From Cololabis saira (Eukaryota; Chordata; Actinopteri; Beloniformes; Belonidae), in NCBI RefSeq assembly GCF_033807715.1, contig NC_084599.1:4426125-4490124 (forward strand): a DNA stretch of 64,000 bases. The letters run 5' to 3'. Each line of letters starts with the position of its first letter. Within the stretch, counting starts at the first letter, position 1. Shown here piece by piece: positions 1 through 11,827 of the stretch. The notes under the pieces were generated by a model, which was not told the origin of the DNA, searched no databases, and saw only the letters and a program-made list of their open reading frames with translations. Both the position numbers and the translations under genes were made by a program.

Positions 1-600
1 GCCAGAAAATAGGAACTATCAAATATGGACCAATCAGATGAAGGGGGGGGGCGCGCTTTTTGGCGTCTATCGTCGCCACGGTAACACGTTTGACTGAGAA
101 AAGTAATGCGCGTCGTTGCAGGATGGAGACGCACATTTTGATGTACAACACACCTGGGTGCACGTTACGGTTCTGGCCGCATTAACGGCCGAAGAAATGG
201 CATAAATTGTGCCAAAATTACACGATTAATTCAAAATGGCCGACTTCCTGTTGGGTTTCAACCATGGCGCCAAGAGACTTTTCTTTAAGTTGTGACATGA
301 GACAGGTGTGTACCGATGTTCGTGCATGTACGTCAAACCGTATTGTGGGGCTTGAGGCACAAAGTTTTCTAGGGGGCGCTGTTGAGCCATTAGGCCACGC
401 CCATTAATGCAAACCATTAAATATCACATTTTTCGCCAGGCCTGGCTTTTGTGCAAAATTTGGTAACTTTTGGGGCACGTTTAGGGGGAAAAAGGCCCTC
501 ATTTCGTCAGAAGAAAAACGAGGATAAAAACAAAAACAAAAACGAGAAAAATTTCTACAGATACAATAGGGCCTTCGCACTGTCAGTGCTCGGGCCCTAA
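1..600 (+). mobile_element. Helitron-like non-autonomous element, copy A (left-truncated by window)
   Basis: The segment matches two fuller copies at 36089-36830 and 56276-57626. All share the internal tract around 'acgcacattttgatgta' and end in the same GC-rich hairpin (GCACTGTCAGTGC) followed by GGGCCCTAA. A hairpin followed by CTAA, and insertion between A and T without an obvious target duplication in the other copies, resembles a Helitron 3' end. The 5' end lacks a canonical TC start, so the class is inferred. The start lies outside the window. The short ORFs in it show no domain. Confidence 0.55.
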
Positions 601-644
601 TAACGTGGTTCATTCAAAAATTATGTACCTTCTGTAACATGAGT

Positions 645-838
645 GGCCCAGTGCTCTGCAGGTTTTAGATGTTCCTGCTCCAGCACATCCTGGTAGAAAT
701 GACTGTCATTAACAGACTTATGCAGACCTGGATGAACATTTGAATTTAAATCGGATGTGTTTAAGACGTGAAACATATGAAAACCTGGAGGACAGCAAAC
801 CTGCGGCCCTTGAGGACTGGAGTCTGAGACCCCTGGTC
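645..838. repeat. DNA-element fragment with inverted ends (family 1)
   Basis: The sequence has inverted halves: 'ctgcaggttttagatg' near the left and a ggccctTGAGGACTGG-type end on the right. The same motif pair recurs near 1215-1330, 15645-15860, 16885-17125, 48950-49130 and 49540-49585. I recognise it as a common fish non-autonomous DNA element, probably hAT-type; class is inferred. It has no coding potential. Confidence 0.45.
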
Positions 839-1209
839 TAGAGCTGATTCTAATTAATGGTCATGGTCAGGGGAAACCTCCTAAACACGCTGGATAGGGG
901 CGTGGAGGACCAGCATTGGCCACCCCTGTTGTACATGTTATGAGGGTCAACCCATCCGAATATATCACCACAGAGCAGAAATACTAATATTTTGGAATTT
1001 AAAACTTGGCTGCATAATTTTAAAAGGAATAAAAGATGAAGCGGGCCATTTACTTCTAGTAAGACATTTAAATATTTATCTCAGAGTCTGTAAGGGAGGA
1101 TGCCCCTGCAGGAGAAAATGATGACCCATCACTCCAGTATTCAACATGCAAACGTATATATTGTACATGATTGTAAAACTACTACTACTAAAAATATTTT
1201 TTCATTATC

Positions 1210-1330
1210 CCAGGCACGTCTTGCTTGTGATCACCAGCTCCCTGGTCTTCACTTCCGGTCCTCGTGGGCCAGTGTCCTGCACGTTTTAGATGTTTCTCTA
1301 CTTCAGCACACCGTGATACAAATGTGACGA
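1210..1330 (+). repeat. DNA-element fragment, family 1, partial
   Basis: It contains 'ggtcctcgtgggccagtgt' followed by 'ctgcacgttttagatg', the left-end signature seen at 645 and 16885. The other end is missing. Confidence 0.4.
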
Positions 1331-1451
1331 AATGTAACAAAATGGCCAATTTGCAAAGTCTGCCAAAACATTCCTTCTGAATTAAAAATCTATAAAACTC
1401 AAGATGACAAGAGGGTTTCGGTTTTCACTACATGAAAAGATTTCCTCTAAA

Positions 1452-2084
1452 AGGGAAAAAGTTAGTTACGCAGGGGGTTACGTTCCAAAAAGAATCCGTG
1501 ATAAGTGAAATCCGCAAAGTAGCAACCTTTTTTTTTTAATTATTATTATACAAGGCTTTAAATTGCGTAGATGAGCCCCGCCCCACCACGACCCGATTAA
1601 TTGGATTTGAACGGGAGAAAATGAAAAATGATTATGAAAAAAAAATACAATAAGTACAGTAGGACAAATTGTGACTGGCGTGTATTTCCCTGCTCTTCTG
1701 ATGCTGCTGCATCCTGACTTGCTCTGTAACGTCTTTTTCTTCTAAAGCCGCGGTGCAGGTGTGTTTTTTCCAGAGAAGAACATAGTTATGTTTCGTTGTC
1801 GCTCTTTTTTCTTCTGGACAAAAAGATTCTTATAAACCGACATGCCACCATGGATTATATCTGAGACTGTAATGAACGATTCATGAAAGTTCCTGTTCTT
1901 GAGCTGCTGCTGAAGCTCATTGGCCGTTCTCAGCTTGTTGCTAAGCAACCAACGTTATTGACACAGGAAGTGAAGAAGCAGAGACTGTTTAGCCAATCAG
2001 AATGCAGAACACGATGCACAATGCAAATACGCGAAGCAGCGAGTCGTGAAATGTGGACCGCGTTATAGCCAAGGATTACTGTAC
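1452..2084. mobile_element. Decayed DNA transposon-like palindromic element
   Basis: The left part reads 'gggggttacgttccaaaa' followed by 'gaatccgtgataagtgaaat'. The right part reads 'gcgagtcgtgaaatgtggac' followed by a 'cgcgttatagc' motif. The two halves are roughly inverted and AT-rich between. This resembles fish elements with terminal 'ccgcgaatagcg' motifs. I see no transposase ORF. The exact ends and class are uncertain. Confidence 0.35.
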
Positions 2085-2088
2085 TTAA

Positions 2089-2429
2089 AGGAGCATGTGG
2101 CAGGATTGTGGCAGGATTTATGAAAAAAATTTGTATACGTTTTAAGTTTTCTAGTAATAATGTCAGATGAAGCGTTCCAAACCAAAACGAATGAGCCCTC
2201 TAGCGTATCTCTCCGTTGCCTTGAACAGGCTGTGTGCTGCAAAATGTGCTGCAATTGTGGGGCCAGGTTTCCCGCGCTGTCCTGCGGATGTGACGTCAAA
2301 TGACGCTGCATGTGCGTTCTCCCCGTTCTCCCGTCCCGGCTTCGCTGTTGGCTGCAGTACCCCCAACGGCCGTCGTGGCGAAGGGTGGAGCTAATGAGTC
2401 TCATTTCTTAAAAGGAGCCTCATGCTCCT
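2089..2429. mobile_element. Short TTAA-flanked DNA element with inverted ends
   Basis: The left end AGGAGCATG follows TTAA (2085-2088). The right end CATGCTCCT is followed by TTCA (2430-2433), a one-base variant of TTAA. The ends are perfect 9-bp inverted repeats. TTAA duplication is typical of piggyBac and Kolobok elements. The interior has two overlapping ORFs in opposite directions without a recognisable domain, so it is treated as non-autonomous. Confidence 0.45.
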
Positions 2430-2499
2430 TTCATTTTACACTTCTGCTGTAATCTTTCACAAAGCTACATATTTATATACCAAATGTAGTCAGATATAC

Positions 2500-2900
2500 A
2501 GAGCCAGTTTCCAGAGACAGTCCCAACTTTCCAGACAACCAAAGAAACAGCAAGGACCAGCATCTGGAAAGATGAATGGAACGAGCTCAACACACAAGCC
2601 CATGTATGGATGGAAAGAGGAATCACCCCGACTGAATGCCTCGCCAGCGGCCACGACCTCCCATGGCCGACCTGGACCCTCAACAGACTACGAGTGGAAC
2701 AGGGGACATGCAAAGTTCTCATGAAAGCCTGGAGCTACCAGGCGGAAGACACATGCAGACAATGTCCCACCTACGGTTCCGATAGCCCCCCAGTGCAGAG
2801 CCTGGGACCTGGAGGAACCCCCCCCCCCAACAGCTGAGCCAGATACTGGCAGAACCACATCTGACATTGCAACGGACTCGAAAAGAAGAAAGTCAAATAT
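2500..2900 (+). pseudogene. LINE open-reading-frame fragment (C-terminal type)
   Basis: Frame at 2610-2837 reads tryptophan-rich sequence (WTLNRLRVEQGTCKV, then a CxxC at DTCRQCPT) like the C-terminal region after the reverse transcriptase in jockey-superfamily LINEs, where a 'W..LNR.RTG.G.' block precedes a CxxC knuckle. It is broken by stops and a poly-C run and flanked by unrelated sequence. Family assignment is by resemblance only. Confidence 0.4.
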
Positions 2901-3129
2901 ACCACAAAGTTGCAGAAATATACAGAATTTTAATTACAATAAATCATTTTCAGGCAGTGTTTGGCCACAGTCCTATGTGGACATGGGAAGACTTAATTTC
3001 AACTTAAAGGCCCAGCTCTGAGGTAACTCTTGAGACCAGCCTCAATTTTAAGACATAGACCACGTCTCTCCAGTGTTAGCGTTGCTCCATTGGCTACCTG
3101 TAAAATTCAGAATCCAATTTAAAATTTAT

Positions 3130-3466
3130 GCTGCAGGGGGGCACCGACATGATCCACTGGGCGGTGCCTCTCACCCTTCTTCTCCTCTCCTTTTCCCTTC
3201 CTCTCTTCTCCATTTCCATTTTTATTTATTATAAATATCTCATAGCTATCGTTTTTGTCCATCGCTCCTGTAGTTTCTTGTGCCGGCCCCCCTTTTTTCT
3301 GTTTTGTGCATGTTTGCAGGCCGGAGCCTCGAGAGCTGCGTTCTGGCCTGCGGTCTCGGTCCCCCTCCCCACCCTGGATCTCTGGAAAGCGTCTAGAGAT
3401 AACATCTGTTGTATTAGACGCTATATAAATAAAATTGAATTGAATTGAATTGAATTGAAATAGACT
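3130..3466 (+). mobile_element. LINE 3' end with (TTGAA)n tail
   Basis: A C/T-rich stretch is followed by 'ggatctctggaaagcgtcta', a near-terminal 'ctatataaataaaattgaat' motif and a TTGAA repeat tail. The same 3' end is present at 21300-21740 on this strand and at 31264-31450 and 32753-33335 on the other strand. It is a truncated retrotransposon tail and is non-coding. The copy stops exactly where the next MITE's target duplication begins. Confidence 0.6.
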
Positions 3467-3470
3467 GAAC

Positions 3471-4091
3471 TAGGCCTGTGTTGAAAAAATCAATTTTCCG
3501 ATTCTAAATCGATTCTCATATTACACATATTATAGAAAAATAACTACTAACATGTTTTTGCCTTTAAATATGTTTAAAGGTATGAAAACATTAAAGTTTC
3601 AGTTGTACTTGCATAAATTGTCTATATTTCATTACTTTATATACTGTCTTGGGGTTACATTAAAATGCTAGAAACCAAATTCTCAAAAATCAAAAACCGA
3701 AATAGACCGAAAATGGAAACATTTTAAACAGAATGTGGGAAAAAATAAAACTGATTTAATTCGTCTCTGTTTGCTGCCCTGGATCTGTTTGATAATTCTG
3801 ACCCACAATGTTTCTGAAAGCAGTTCTATCAGCATTCTGGGAGCTGATTGGTCCTTACAGCATCATTAGCTGCAATACTTGCTGTTTAATCTCAATATAA
3901 TACTAGTATTAATACGTTGCATAACTACATATAATTCATGCAACACCTCAAAAAACAGTTTTAATAACACTAATCCAAATCAATATCCGAATCGAATCAA
4001 ATTGGATCGATTCAAATCTTGATAATCGATTCTGAATCTTAAGAATCAGAATCGAATCGATTCTTGACATTTGAATCAATCCCCAGCCCTA
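3471..4091 (+). mobile_element. hAT-like miniature element (family 2), 621 bp
   Basis: The ends are TAGGCCTG and CAGCCCTA, inverted and imperfect. Flanking octamers gactgaac (3463-3470) and gtcttaac (4092-4099) differ at two positions, consistent with an aged 8-bp hAT target duplication. Subterminal regions are rich in 'aatcgattc' motifs arranged as an inverted pair. A near full-length relative sits in the hyi 3' UTR (62578-63287), and a reversed fragment is at 40858-41235. No transposase ORF. Confidence 0.65.
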
Positions 4092-4179
4092 GTCTTAACG
4101 CATGGTCTTGAAACAAAGGAAATTATGGAATGACTACAAAGCCCAGCGGGATTTGCAGTTTATTACCCTTAGGGGCAAT

Positions 4180-5480
4180 AAAAGGGGTCAGGATGAAAGT
4201 GACGCATGGAGAGTGCATTGGTCAGGGACCCCGATTTACAGTTTGCCCCCCCTGCTGACGTGAAAAGCACTCCACTGGTTGTTAAATAGCAGCAGCTTAC
4301 CGAAACCTCGTCCTCTTTTCTCTCAAACTTGCTTCCCTCTCCCACGGAGCTCTCCGTGAGCTACGAACGCTACATGCTCGTCAACACGGAGAAGAGGAGG
4401 GAAAAGAGCGGCTCTTCACCAGGACCCCCTGCGTAGCGTAACTATCCAGCTGTCACCAAGGAACGCTGGTCTGCTTCTCAAATCTCTCTCTCTCCGACTT
4501 TTTCATCACAAGGGAAACGTCTACTGTCCATACATTCTGTAAGGACTACACTTCATTTCTGATCAGCGTGACTAGCATCAGCCGAGGAGCATCCCGCCAG
4601 CTGCGCTCGTGAAAGCCTACTGGCTACCAAGAACCAGTGAACGCATCCTTCATCCACGCGTGTTACAATGGAGTGACCTGCAAACGTTCTGACGCTTCGA
4701 CGAGCGAAAACGGGGACCCATGCACAACGAGACGATGTGACCAGGCTACGACGACGGGTAAAGGGGGACGGCCCGGCTGCCTTCTCCGTCTCTGAGAAAC
4801 AGAGAGAGAGAAAGAGGACAAGGGAGAAGGTCGCAGCTGAATTACCGGCAGAGTGTAAAACTCAGCAACCTGTGGACCAGGACCAGAACCACGAGTTCCA
4901 CAACCACCATGAGGCTGCTAACAACCTCCAGAACAGCTCAGAGTTAGAGCCCAGATATACTTGCTGTTTGTGTTTGCGTTCGCGTCCGTTCGCGTGCACC
5001 ACCAACCGCAACGTTGCTCGCGTAGTACGTGAGGAGAGCGCGTCGTACCAGCGGTGACCGATAGGGGGCAGTAAGCAGAGCAACAGTTGGAAAAGGGATT
5101 AAATATTTAGTAGCAGCGGTAGTAGCAGTAGCAGATTAGAACAACAAATAAGTTAACATTACAACATTGGATGAAGAGGAGATTATAACATTGCTTTGGT
5201 TGCGATCTCGGCAAAGGAAACGGCGCCAGCGACAGTCGTCACTTGGCCAGCTGGTATCAGACTGGGACCAGCTGGTATCTGACCGGGACCAGCTGGTATC
5301 TGACCGGGACCAGCGCCCCTCATGGCCACATCAAGAACTGCAGGTTGCGTACGCGTTCAGTGTCTTTTGGAGAACGTGCACGTCGACGCGTCAAATGAAC
5401 GCAGGATACGAATGGCGTACGCGGTCGTACGGATCTGCGTTATTTCCAAGGCCTAATCTGGTACCAAACAACATTGAACA
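4180..5480 (+). other. Unassigned region with ORFs of 106 and 120 codons
   Basis: ORF 4737-5057 is charged (EKQRERKRTREK) and ORF 5167-5529 contains a threefold DQLVSDRDQ-type repeat from a tandem 24-bp unit at about 5249-5315. I recognise no domain. The tract runs up to a LINE fragment and may be part of a decayed mobile element. Neither ORF has a neighbour or splice signals that would argue for a real gene. Confidence 0.25.
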
Positions 5481-5495
5481 TGATTTATTTTTGTT

Positions 5496-6232
5496 TTACA
5501 AGAGTTTATTAGATGATAGCCAATTATGAACAGTAGAAAATTCACTTTGTAAGGATCTCTCAATTACTGATGTATTATTACCGGATTTATATATTACTGT
5601 GTCATCTGCGTTTAAATGTATTTGACAGTTGGACCAGGTTTTTGGGAGGTCATTAATAAAAATGGAGAAAAGGAGTGGTCCAAGGGATGAGCCTTGTGGT
5701 ACTCCCTTCTCAACAATTGTGTATTTGGATTGGATTCCATTAAGGTTAACACACTCTGTTATGGAGATATGAGTTGAACCAAAGAAGAGAGTTTCTACAG
5801 ATGCCAATTGAGTAAAGTTTGTCCAGTAGAAGGTAGTAATCAACAATATTAAAAGCTTTAGTGAGATCCAGAAATATTGAACCAGTGAGTTTACCCTTTT
5901 CAGAAGCTGTAAGTGTATCATTTGTGAATTTTGGAAGAGCTGTGGTTGTTGAGAAATTTGATCTGAAACCGGACTGGCATGGAGACAAAATATTGTTTTC
6001 AGTAATATATTGTGATATTTGATTGAATATGAATTTTTCAAAGATCTTTGCGATGGAGTTGATAATGGAGATTGGGCGGTAATTATTGACTTTGTTTGTA
6101 TCACCTCCCTTGTGTAGTGGAGTAAGTTAATAAGGAAAGGCTGTATAAGTCACAGAGGGAATACATTAAAATATGGGCTGCTAATTTAATAAATTTTGTC
6201 TTAATGCCGTCTGGACCAGATCCACAGTCATT

Positions 6233-6262
<30 letters not shown>
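5496..6262 (-). pseudogene. L2/Rex1-type LINE reverse transcriptase, broken
   Basis: Minus-strand translation gives the conserved order of a jockey-superfamily reverse transcriptase. It begins near 6262 with VINELKNDCGSGPDGI, continues with CQSGFRSNFSTTTAL and IFLDLTKAFNIVD in one frame, then GVPQGSSLGPLLFSIFINDLP and the catalytic block LNADDT in another. Frame changes and stops interrupt it, and the usual Y/F before ADD is N. It enters an inverted-repeat arm at its upstream end (about 6233). This is a dead copy. Confidence 0.75.
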
Positions 6263-7661
<1,399 letters not shown>

Positions 7662-7800
7662 CACATACATACACATACCTACACATATACATACATACAT
7701 ACACACACGCATACTGTATATACATATATATATATATATATATAAATACATACACACACACATATATACGCATACACACATATACATACACATGTCCATA
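7662..7800. repeat. Mixed CATA / CA / TA low-complexity tract
   Basis: Degenerate acatacat, cacacg and tatata runs follow directly on the right inverted-repeat arm. Non-coding. Confidence 0.8.
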
Positions 7801-8036
7801 GGCATATGCCTATGTGTATCATACCTTTGTTTTATATGTATTAATCATTTAGTATTTATAGGTGCTTTTGAATTGTAATAACGTGCTCCACATTTTCATT
7901 TCTGTATCTCAGCTGTTCCACAGATTACTCCTGTCACTGAGATCATCGTTGTTTAACGTTGGTTCTTGCCTTTGTTTTCCTGAACATAAATGTTCCCCTT
8001 AGTTCATAGTATACAGCAGAGCTCTCGGACAGGCAG

Positions 8037-9640
8037 ATGGGGCGGACGGTTCAGAAACAGCTGAGTGAGGGGCTTGCAAAGATCGACAACAGCCAACTTC
8101 CTGGGAAACTGAAGGTGTGGTGTTACCACTTCACACTTTTCCAGCATGTGATGTGGCTGCTGAAAGTAGGGGAAATTCCATCTTCCCTGGTCAGCAAGAT
8201 GGACGGCACAGTCAACAGGTACATCAGGAAGTGGTTGGGCCTCCCCCGCTGCTTCTCAGACACAGGCCTCTTCGGCAAGAACATCCTGCAGCTTCCTCTG
8301 AAGTCAATCAGCCTTGGATACAAGCAGGAGAAAACCCGCCTTGTACTCGAACTGAGGGAATCTAGAGACGAAGCAGTGAAGGGTGCACAGGTGACTGTTC
8401 GCACCGGGCGGAAGTGGAAAGCCCAGGATGAAGTGGAGCAAGCTGTTTCCAGGCTGCAACACAAGGAGGTCCTGGGGAGAGTCCAAGACAGCCGGGCAGG
8501 GCTGGGCTGGGGGCAGCCTGTCCAGTTCTGGTCCAAAGCCACAAGGGAGCAGAGGAAGACCATGGTGGTGGAAGAGGTCTCACAAGTGGAGAAGGACCGC
8601 TACCTTGTCAAGGCCGTGTCCCAGGGTAAACAAGTAGCATGGACTCGCTGGGACGACATCATCAGCATAACCTGGAGTCATAACCTGGGCTGACATCTGG
8701 CGAACTCCACAGTCACGACTCAGCTTCCTTGTGAGGGCAGTCTATGACACCCTTCCATGTCCCCGAAACCTTGCCCAGTGGTTTGGAAGCGAGGGCAAGT
8801 GCTCCCTGTGCAGCAAGGACAATGCAGGTCTCCAACACATCCTGTCAGGGTGCAACATCGCGCTGACACAGGGGCGCTTTCGGTGGCGGCACAATCAGGT
8901 GCTGCGGAAGTTGGCAGAGCAGTTGGAGAGATGCAGAGTCGGGGCAAACAACTCCTCCGATCCCCATCAGTAAAACATTGCCTTCATCAAACCAGGAGAG
9001 GTAGGACAGAAGACAGTGACCAGAAGATTGGGACATCTGCTTACACCGGGAAAGAGTTGGGAAATGCGCGTCGACCTGGACAAGCAGCTGGTCTTCCCAA
9101 CTGAGATCACACAGACAACGCTAAGGCCGACGCTGTGATGTGGTCCACAGCTGCCAAGAAAGTCCTAATCATCGAATTGACTGTGCCCTGGGAGGAGGGG
9201 ATATCAGTATCACATGAGCTCAAGCGATCTGGCGGAGGAGTGCAGAGGAGGAGGCTGGTCCGCGACTATTCACCCGGTGGAGGTCGGATGCAGGGGCTTT
9301 GTGGGGAGGTCTGACATCCAGCTCCTTCGTGCTGCGGTAATGACCGGTCAAAGCCTGAAGAAGGCCATCAAGGAATTGGCAGAGGAGGCAGAGAAAGCAA
9401 GTTTCTGGATGTGGTTACGGAGGAGGGACAGCAGTTGGGACTCAACACCTCAGTGAGGTCAGTTGCAGGGAGTGGCGTGGGGAGACGTCCCCACAAAGCC
9501 ACTGCCCCCCCACCGGGAGGTGTCCTGGCTGGGGGGCGAAACATCAGTGAACGGTGGCACCAGCTGAAGACCCTGCAGCTGACCTCAAAGTGCACCGGAG
9601 GAGGTGCGGCAGGCAGAGATGCCAAGCAGTAAACCTGTAC
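8037..9640 (+). pseudogene. R2-superfamily LINE, C-terminal half (zinc knuckle plus restriction-like endonuclease), decayed
   Basis: ORF 8037-8693 (218 codons) carries a post-RT region with KVWCYHFTLFQHVMW and FIRKWLGLPRC-like blocks (here YIRKWLGLPRC). After a break, 8731-8973 continues with RNLAQWFGSEGKCSLC and HILSGC, a CX2CX8HX4C knuckle. Around 9126-9202 the frame reads ADAVMWSTAAKKVLIIELTV then PWEEG, matching the restriction-like endonuclease core of NeSL/R4/R2-type LINEs (usual PD is AD here). 9214-9456 gives the terminal EVGCRGF and FWMWLRR blocks. At least three frame breaks make it non-functional. The upstream RT is absent. Confidence 0.7.
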
Positions 9641-10496
9641 TAGCTAAATAAATTGGCTAAATCTGCTTTGGAAGAGCTTCTGAATACTGTCAGGAAGTGT
9701 TTTATTGTTGATTTAAACATAAATTGCGCTCTTTGGGCCCAAGTTTCCTCATATGCACAGATCTCTTCAAGAAGCTCACATTATACTTTTCATTTATATT
9801 TACGTTTAAGCCATTTATTACTTTTAGAAATTGTTGCTGTACTCATGTTGTCTCCTGACCAAGCCACTGGCCAAAAACACTGCAGGTACCGCGTTGATGA
9901 GACGAGAGTCGTTTCCCACTGAAACCGGCTCTAAAGGATACAGTCAAAATCATGGCAGAGACCTGAGAAAGTAATCAAGCAGGAGTTTGACAAAACAAGA
10001 ATAGTTCTTTGACGGTTTTGTGAAAGCGACTGAACCTTCGCACCTAAAGGAGTCCCTCTGTGGTGAAGTTTGCAAAAGTTCCTTTGCTGCTTGAAGCTGA
10101 TGACAGACACACACACTACTATTGTATTATTTAGACTGCTGGTAGGTTCTGGGACTCTGGAAAGGAAAGTGAAAGTGTTGTAATAGACGTTATCTAAATA
10201 AAATTGAACTGAATTGGAAGAAAAAGAAGAAAGGGCAGATGAGAAAATAATTTTAAAAAAAAGCTCATTGAAGTCAGTAGTTTGAGCACCGGTACCGAAT
10301 TCATGACGGAGTTTAGAGGTGTGGTTTTCAGCTATAGAGGGAATGTGCATGACGTCACAGATGTGGCTTCACAGCGGGTTACGCCCACTGAGTGTCAGAA
10401 AGACTGAGTGGCAGAAAGACTGAGTGGCAGAAAACTGAGTGGCAGAAAGACTGAGTGGCAGCGTAAACTTTCAGTTTGAGCACTCAAACATCTAAA

Positions 10497-10700
10497 ATGG
10501 GAAAGAGCTGTTGTGCAATCGACTGTACTCATAGATTTAGCAAGAAATCAGAGTTATCGTTTTACAGACTGCCGAGAAATAAGCTTAAGAGAGACAAATG
10601 GGTCGCTGCAATTCACAGAAACAACTGGATTCCAGACACCGAAACCTGGATTTGTGGTTCCCATTTTGTATCAGATATTGTTGGATTTTTGGGTAGCTAA
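10497..10700 (+). CDS. THAP-type zinc-finger fragment, 67 residues
   Basis: The ORF has the C2CH signature of a THAP domain: C5/C6 and C10 near the N-terminus, SFYRLP with the conserved proline, a conserved Trp in KRDKW, and C53-x2-H56 in WICGSH, with 42 residues between the second Cys and C53. The start at 10497 (MGKSCC) is preferred over an in-frame ATG at 10476 because THAP domains begin a few residues before the first Cys. The AVPTIF-like end of the domain is missing: after SHFVS the frame runs to a stop. A GTATCA donor-like site follows the SHF codons, so it could be a first exon. Expression is unknown. Confidence 0.55.
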   Translation: MGKSCCAIDCTHRFSKKSELSFYRLPRNKLKRDKWVAAIHRNNWIPDTETWICGSHFVSDIVGFLGS

Positions 10701-10874
10701 CGTTAAACGGTCAAATCATAAAGTTCGGTGTCCTCATCACTTTAATTTCTACAACAAATCCTGCCTTGAAGTCGGACCAAGCGTCAAGACTTTTGTAAGC
10801 CTTCAAGCTTTGCTTCGTGTATTTCCCCGGCTTAGAAATTAAGTACATATAAATATGAGGAAACTGGATTCGTG

Positions 10875-11437
10875 GCCAAATATTAATGTCCATGGGCCAA
10901 TGGTTCTTGGTAACTGTACCAAATATTAATGTCCATGGACCACTGGTTCTTGGTAACTGTACCAAATATTAATGTCCATGGACCACTGGTTCTTGGGGTA
11001 ACTGTAACAAATATTAATGTCCATGGACCACTGGTTCTTGGTAACTGTACCAAATATTAATGTCCATGGACCACTGGTTCATGGTAACTGTACCAAATAT
11101 TAATGTCCATGGACCACTGGTTCTTGGTAACTGTACCAAATATTAATGTCCATGGACCACTGGTTCTTGGTAACTGTACCAAATATTAATGTCCATGGAC
11201 CACTGGTTCTTGGTAACTGTACCAAATATTAATGTCCATGGACCACTGGTTCTTGGTAACTGTACCAAATATTAATGTCCATGGACCACTGGTTCTTGGT
11301 AACTGTACCAAATATTAATGTCCATGGACCACTGGTTCTTGGTAACTGTACCAAATATTAATGTCCATGGATCACTGGTTCTTGGTAACTGTACCAAATA
11401 TTAATGTCCATGGACCACTGGTTCTTGGGGAAACTGT
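10875..11437. repeat. 43-bp minisatellite, about 13 copies
   Basis: The unit begins ccaaatattaatgtccatgg and continues with 'accactggttcttggtaact'. Copies are nearly identical, with single changes (atggtaact, gatcactgg, an extra gg). Copies are contiguous with no unique spacers. Each contains CCATGG and an AATATT palindrome. Confidence 0.95.
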
Positions 11438-11680
11438 ACGTGTCACTGTCAAGTCCAACTGTCTCTAATTTAAGCCCATAATCAGCTGTTATCCCGTCTT
11501 CTCCACTAGTTACATTTTTGCCACTCAGTGAGAGTAAGGGGGCTGGTCCAGTGGGGAAGTGACGTCTATGCAAACCCTCTATAGGATAGCTCAGGATAAT
11601 GTGAACTATTCCCAATAAAAACAATATGCTATACTTTTTTGTAACTTTATTGATACCCCTAACCCATCCCGGATCAAGCC

Positions 11681-11827
11681 AATGGATGGATGGATGGATG
11701 GATGGATGGATGGATGGATGGATGGATGGATGGATGGATGGATGGATGGATGGATGGATGGATGGATGGATGGATGGATGGATGGATGGATGGATGGATG
11801 GATGGATGGATGGATGGATGGATGGAT
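11681..11827. repeat. (GGAT)n microsatellite, about 147 bp
   Basis: Pure tggatgga tetranucleotide. It follows 'cccggatcaagcc', which resembles the 3' terminus of the LINE family seen at 43.7-45.4 kb, so it may have grown from that LINE's tail (inference). Confidence 0.9.

Larger units (their letters stand above)
10332..11584 (+). mobile_element. Miniature DNA transposon carrying a THAP-domain ORF and a minisatellite
   Basis: The left end CTATAGAGGGAATGTGCAT and the right end (reverse complement CTATAGAGGGTTTGCATAG) are inverted, and both run into GACGTCAC. Just inside lie 'actgagtggcag' tandem repeats (about 10388-10460), mirrored by one 'tgccactcag' near 11520. The interior has a THAP ORF (10497-10700) and a 43-bp array (10875-11437). 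THAP domains are the DNA-binding part of P-element-type transposases. No catalytic domain is left. I could not define a target duplication. Confidence 0.6.

Noticed and set aside
207..407. Short ORF shared by three Helitron-like copies (47-66 codons ending VEPLGHAH)
   Set aside because: Between copies the differences are often non-synonymous (R/I, V/F, R/P, S/C), so there is no sign of selection; shared length reflects recent common origin.
4737..5057. Possible host gene exon with charged N-terminus
   Set aside because: No splice-supported continuation or recognisable domain; surrounded by transposon fragments.
10875..11437. CRISPR-like regular array
   Set aside because: Units are contiguous with no unique spacers, and the setting is a vertebrate transposon. 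Same for the 32-, 33- and 40-bp arrays.
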